A stretch of 64,000 nucleotides of DNA, taken from assembly GCA_030374765.1 (NCBI GenBank), contig JARGXX010000013.1, positions 868,001 to 932,000 of the forward strand, in the 5' to 3' direction. Positions 59,618-64,000 of the stretch are shown one piece after another. The position numbers were made by a program, and so were the translations under genes. This stretch comes from Agarophyton chilense (Eukaryota; Rhodophyta; Florideophyceae; Gracilariales; Gracilariaceae). The stretch's first letter is position 1. Each line of letters begins with the position of its first letter. Below the pieces are notes generated by a model, which worked only from the letters and a program-made list of their open reading frames with translations, was not told where the DNA came from and ran no database searches.

Positions 59618-62600
59618 GGTAGAATGGCGAAGCGGCAAAAACACAACAGCCTTGCGCCCCAGGCGCCACGTCCATCATGGCGAGCAGATGGGTGCGCTTA
59701 AAGCCGACGCGCGCCGAGCAACGGTCGAACTTTAGCGATGTGCGCCCTGCGCCACGCGCAGGCCAAACGGAAAGACCCAACAGCTTTCGCGCAGCAGGGG
59801 GTGCACACACGTGTGCCGAGCGAGCGGCGCCACGCGAAGTCATGTCCGACCCGGGGTGACGTCAGCTGCATCGTCATTGTAAGCGATCGCAGAGAGAGCC
59901 CATGGCTGGGCGTCTCCCACATGCCACCTGCCCAAAAATGCTACGAAGGTAGGTGACAAATGATACTGCACCGGGATGTGGTAGGCTAAAGTGACCCTTA
60001 CTCCCCGCCAGCGACCGTCAATCGCGATGAGCCAGCAGCGTCTGGGCCCCTCAGTCTCTCACATTCTTCCCCTTCCAATCTCTTTGTGCTCGCAACCCTT
60101 GGCTCCAGAACGCATCACCAAAGAGCTCGCCTTTGTCGGACCGCGACGGGCGGCACAGACGACCACCCATGCCCATTTGCCGCGTGCCACTCGAATAATC
60201 CGTAACCCATTTGCATTGCATGCACAGCGAAAGAGTTCCGATAGACGAACAGATGTGCCGCACTTTTTTCCAGCAACACATCACTTCACCACACGTACTG
60301 GTTCCGTTGTCGTACACTTCCAGGTCCCGACCACAAGAACGGGCGCTTCTGAGCGACAGTTTAAATTTTCTCGGACCGTCCACGAACAAATCTTGACGTA
60401 GAAACGTTGCTCCAAGACGAATCCAATCAAATCCGTCCTCCAACCGCTTTTGTGATAGCTGAAGGCTTTCTTTTCCAAGCACACTGGCAGCATTGGGTGT
60501 GCCTCGCTGTGTCCTTTTTCCACTCGTGCTGAGGCCTCGGCGTTACCATGGCTCATTGAATCATCTGCCAGCATGTGGCAGAATTATTTGTCACGGCAGT
60601 CAACATGATTTCCAGCCAATTGCACGTCACACGCCTTGGTCTAGACTCAATCTTTTGGTAGCGACCCACTGCAAAAACCTATCATGTATGGGTTTAGCAA
60701 AAGCATGTCATCACAGATAACCCTGAGGCATTTGACTTCCTGGGTTGCCGATCATTCAACTCGGGCCCCATAAGGAACTATTCGGAATCGCCGCATAGCA
60801 CACCAGGTATGGCTCGGTGCTAGCTACATTGCATCTTGGGGAATCTAAGGCTTGCTAGATGGTTGCTATAAGTTCCAGCTGCTAGTTAGCCTTTCGAGGT
60901 CTCTCATACCGAAGCAGCTCTTCCATTCTGTAAATGAAGAATCCACAACAACATTCCGCATGTAAACCACAGTTGATCACAGCGAATTGATATTGCACTT
61001 TTCTCACAGTACTTGCGGAGTTGAGTTCAAAATGCGATCGGAGCTCATTAGTGCGCATACTAACCCTTTAGCAGATCCATTGTCGGCTTTGGAGTCGCTT
61101 CCTTATTGTCGTTGCACATCATGCGCATCTGCTCGTCTGTGCCAATGATATCGAGTTCATCGCGGTTTCGATTTTGCAGTTTCGTGAAATTGTGCCTTGC
61201 AGGATTAACTATATGGAAGACTCATAACGATTAACTCTTTGAGGGTACCGAGGGACAAAGATTAACCCTGCTTTGTCCGTGTTTGTCATGTCCAGGTTCA
61301 AATCATTACAATGAGGAGCCGGTTTCCACGTAATGGAGAGGACAAGAGAGAAAACCCCCATTACATTGCAGCCAATTTATAGGAATAAAAATGAGCACTC
61401 AACATCCCTCCGGGATCGATATTCGAAGAAGCTTTGCAAATGCAGCAGAGGCGGAAACATGACCATGTAAGAAGCCTTGGTAAAATCGAACAGATGATCC
61501 AAAATGATGGTCCATTCTCGGTCATGAGGAATTATCGAGGACCTGATGATATAAAATTGCTCAGTTGCGATCGATACGGCGACCTAGCAATCGATGAGAT
61601 GTTGGGAATAATTTTTCAGAGCCCACTTCCTATAAGTTGCACCCCGAACCTTTCGCCTACGATCATGATGGTGTAGGAGTTTTCTGTGAAACCCAATTTT
61701 TACCCCAAACCTCATATCTTATCTCGTAGCCAGGATGCCTTATCTTTGTCGACAACCTCTAGCAGACTTATTTGCGGAAACGCAGCCCAGTTTGGTGCAA
61801 GTTGCATCCGTATTTCGGAGAAGCAACAATGGTTTCCCAAAGAGTCGATGTAAGAAATCGTATCAGAACTGGCTGACAGTGTCAGCCTGGTCGAGTTTTA
61901 AGCTCAGTGTTAAGGTACTGCAGACGCATACCACACGAGTGGGCACTTCTATTAAAGATCAACTCATTTACTTCGTATGGGGAAGAATTCATGAACTTGG
62001 TTTTTGATGGGATAAATATGTAGATGGAAAACTGCGCAGTAAACAAGATGGGCTTGCAAGACGGAGAAAGGGGACGGTAGCAATATTGTGCAGGGTAATT
62101 GTACTAAATTGTACGTGGCTGACCTAATAGAAAGTCAGCCTCCCGATTTTCGAAACAGCTTGGCTCCAACAGACGAAGACGTTTTATCGAAAGCAATGGA
62201 CACGTTGTGCGGTACATAAGCAGACGTGGCGCTGGAGCCGGCGCGACTTAGGCCGCGCACACTTTCCAGTACAGAGGCACTTTGTTCAGTGCTTTGCTTT
62301 GTAGCGCAACATCGTGGTAGAATGAACGAACGAAACTAAATACGTTCGGATGTAAAGAAAGCCTTCCCGCTGTAAGGCAAGAGACTCTGGGACAGAGCCA
62401 GTCGTCGGCAATTTACACTCAGACACTGCGCAGTGCAAGTGCAGTTAGAGCGTACTGCTTCCAGAGCCACCTTTGGTTGTACGAGGGATAGCGCTCGTTA
62501 GCTGGAACCCTGCAGTTGTCCTATCCTTGACGCCAGATCGTCGTTGGGTTTTGATTCACTCGCTGGTTTTAATGTACACGTGTCGTTGTTGTTGATGGTA

Positions 62601-63835
62601 GCAATCGCAAACCCTCTCTGCAGCAGGACTGCAAACGCTACTCTTCAACCTTCAACACCGGTAGTCAACGAAGGGTTCGTTATCTTCATGGAAATTGGAG
62701 GAACGAGATTATGATTTTTCTGAATAGCAGCGAAAACGTGGACATCATTGTCTGCGGCTGTCTCTCACGAAAAGCTTAGTAAGTACTTCATATTTGGATC
62801 AAAAGACAATGAGAATTTTGTTGAGCTCTGGTTCTCATGTCGACATCCCATTTAGCGGAAAGGCTTGCTCGGCGGCGATCATTTTCTTTCGACCTCAGCG
62901 ATCTTGTTCTCGTCTCCTGACTTTCTTTTTCCCACCCCCTCCACCCTAGTCTAAAGGGGTATCACAGCTTTGAGTTATTTTAACACCTTTCAGTAAATCA
63001 AAGTATTCACTACGTGGATGTTCTGGGTGCCGAGTTGTAGCAAAACAAACTCCTGCATTACTGTCCAGATAAACACGATCCGCATTGCCGTTTCCGATGG
63101 ATCATTTTCTGTACAAGAAAAGCTTAAACTGAAAGTAGCGCACTTTGGTTTGAGAGCATGTTGATTACTAGAGTCAATTTAAACCGATGTATTGTCTCTT
63201 GCCCGCTCGAACACCGAAATGAGTCAAGGTCTCAAGGTCAAAACCCATGCATGATTTGACCACAAAAGCGTCAAGCGTTCCTGAGGGGCCTTTTTGCAGC
63301 ACTTCCACCACCATTGTCCAATAAATGCACGTGTAAGAAAACGAGTAAGAGAATCGAGGCGTCGGGGAAAGTGATGTGTCGAGGGAAAAGCTAGAGTAAG
63401 ACGCGTGACAACAACACTGTTTTCTGCCATATCCAGTCAGAGACCATTCTTTCATGCTGTACGAGTCACCCAAAAGCGCTGCACAACTTCCATGGCAAGA
63501 AAAATGTCCATCAAGAATTCATGAACCAATGACTTTTCTTGGAGAAGCGCAGATTTGCGACCAAAGCAATGTTTTCTGCCGGTACCAAAGCTTAAATGTA
63601 TGACGTAACATCTACGTTCCGCGCATCATGTGCTCAGCTCACTCTAAATAAGCGCATTACGTCATGCGCTTATGCTCTGATATACAAACCAAATATTGTC
63701 ATGCTTTCGCTTGTGTACTAGATCATGCTATTGACTGCGCTTTCACGGTCAAATAACGTCAAGATGCCAGCTTCTCCGTACAATAAACAAACTGTTTTTA
63801 AAAAATTAGTTGCTCGTCAGTTCTAACCTTATTAG
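59618..63835. other. 4.2 kb without a supported gene
   Basis: Open frames at 60027-60401 (+), 60051-60482 (-), 61434-61676 (+) and 61735-62007 (+) have no recognisable content or convincing start. The first 400 bp should hold the promoter of the Hint gene. I saw no tRNA, rRNA or transposon signature here. Confidence 0.45.
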
Positions 63836-64000
63836 CTATTCTTTCCAAGTTGCCACCTCGTCGTCAAAAAACGAAGCCACGTTGATCGCAGAGAGACAGT
63901 CTAAGTTGATATCGTTCGCCACTCTGTCCACGCACGCAGCGTTCAAAAACCGATTCCCTAGAATGAGAGAGGGCGCATGACTATCGTTGAGTTCTGGAAG
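63836..64000 (-). CDS. C-terminal end of an unknown gene, cut by the window edge
   Basis: On the minus strand 54 codons are open from the window edge to a TAG at 63838-63836. The text (SLILGNRFLNAACVDRVAND, then LDCLSAINVASFFDDEV, end ATWKE) has the composition of a real protein. I do not recognise the family. The call rests on the open frame and amino acid composition only. Confidence 0.4.
   Translation of the reverse strand, partial: LPELNDSHAPSLILGNRFLNAACVDRVANDINLDCLSAINVASFFDDEVATWKE

Noticed and set aside
60027-60401. 124-codon plus-strand open frame after the Hint gene
   Set aside because: No recognisable motif, overlapping open frames on the other strand, and a His/Arg/Thr-rich composition typical of chance frames.
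61285-61300. B-box-like GGTTCAAATC
   Set aside because: No matching A-box or cloverleaf around it, so no tRNA gene is called; the same holds for a similar string inside Gypsy-B gag near 46711.

Overview
The window is nuclear DNA of a eukaryote with compact, almost intron-free genes. A two-pore cation channel, SURF4, CPSF30, NEDD8, an F-box/LRR protein and a plastid-type ferredoxin-like protein occur together, beside Ty1/copia and chromodomain Ty3/gypsy LTR elements. The copia element has a primer-binding site matching the anticodon half of initiator tRNA-Met, a trait I recall from GalEa/PyRE-type copia elements. I infer a multicellular red alga (florideophyte, Chondrus-like). No species-specific marker was seen, so this is inference.

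Left arm (1-19.4 kb): intron-poor genes on both strands, often convergent with short gaps. In order: a plastid 4Fe-4S ferredoxin-like protein cut by the window edge (-), a TPC channel (+), a secreted Cys-rich protein with one 129-bp intron (+), a type I membrane protein (-), F-box/LRR (+), Sel1-repeat protein (-), an LLP/DUF2423-like nucleolar protein (+), adenylate kinase (-), a small two-TM protein (-), SURF4/Erv29 (+) and a CobW/ZNG1-type zinc metallochaperone with a His-rich loop (-).

Centre (19417-53862): one 34.4-kb nested stack of mobile elements. The outermost shell is a Mutator-like element (MULE) with 287-288-bp terminal inverted repeats and a 9-bp target duplication. Its gene, read on the minus strand, carries a Ulp1/C48 protease domain, two FAR1/FLYWCH-like zinc-binding modules and a MULE transposase in one reading frame. 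Gypsy-A (LTRs 21093-21655 and 48442-49004, 5-bp TSD) inserted into that gene. Gypsy-A was then hit by a copia element (25040-30181, 5-bp TSD) and, in its gag, by a rearranged block holding Gypsy-B (37363-48030), a third inverted LTR of the same family and a Tigger/pogo remnant. Both gypsies carry an extra gene of about 540-560 codons on the opposite strand, between the chromodomain and the 3' LTR. Nearly all in-frame stops in the stack could come from Gln or Arg codons by C-to-T change, and frameshifts are few.

The stack sits exactly between ZNG1 (-) and NEDD8 (+). Removing it leaves a divergent promoter of about 0.65 kb, so the insertion pulled apart a formerly shared intergenic region.

Right arm (53.9-64 kb): NEDD8 (+), CPSF30-type five-CCCH zinc finger protein (-), a secreted protein with a C-terminal Hint (hedgehog/intein) domain (-), then about 4.2 kb without a supportable gene, and the 3' end of an unknown gene (-) at the window edge.
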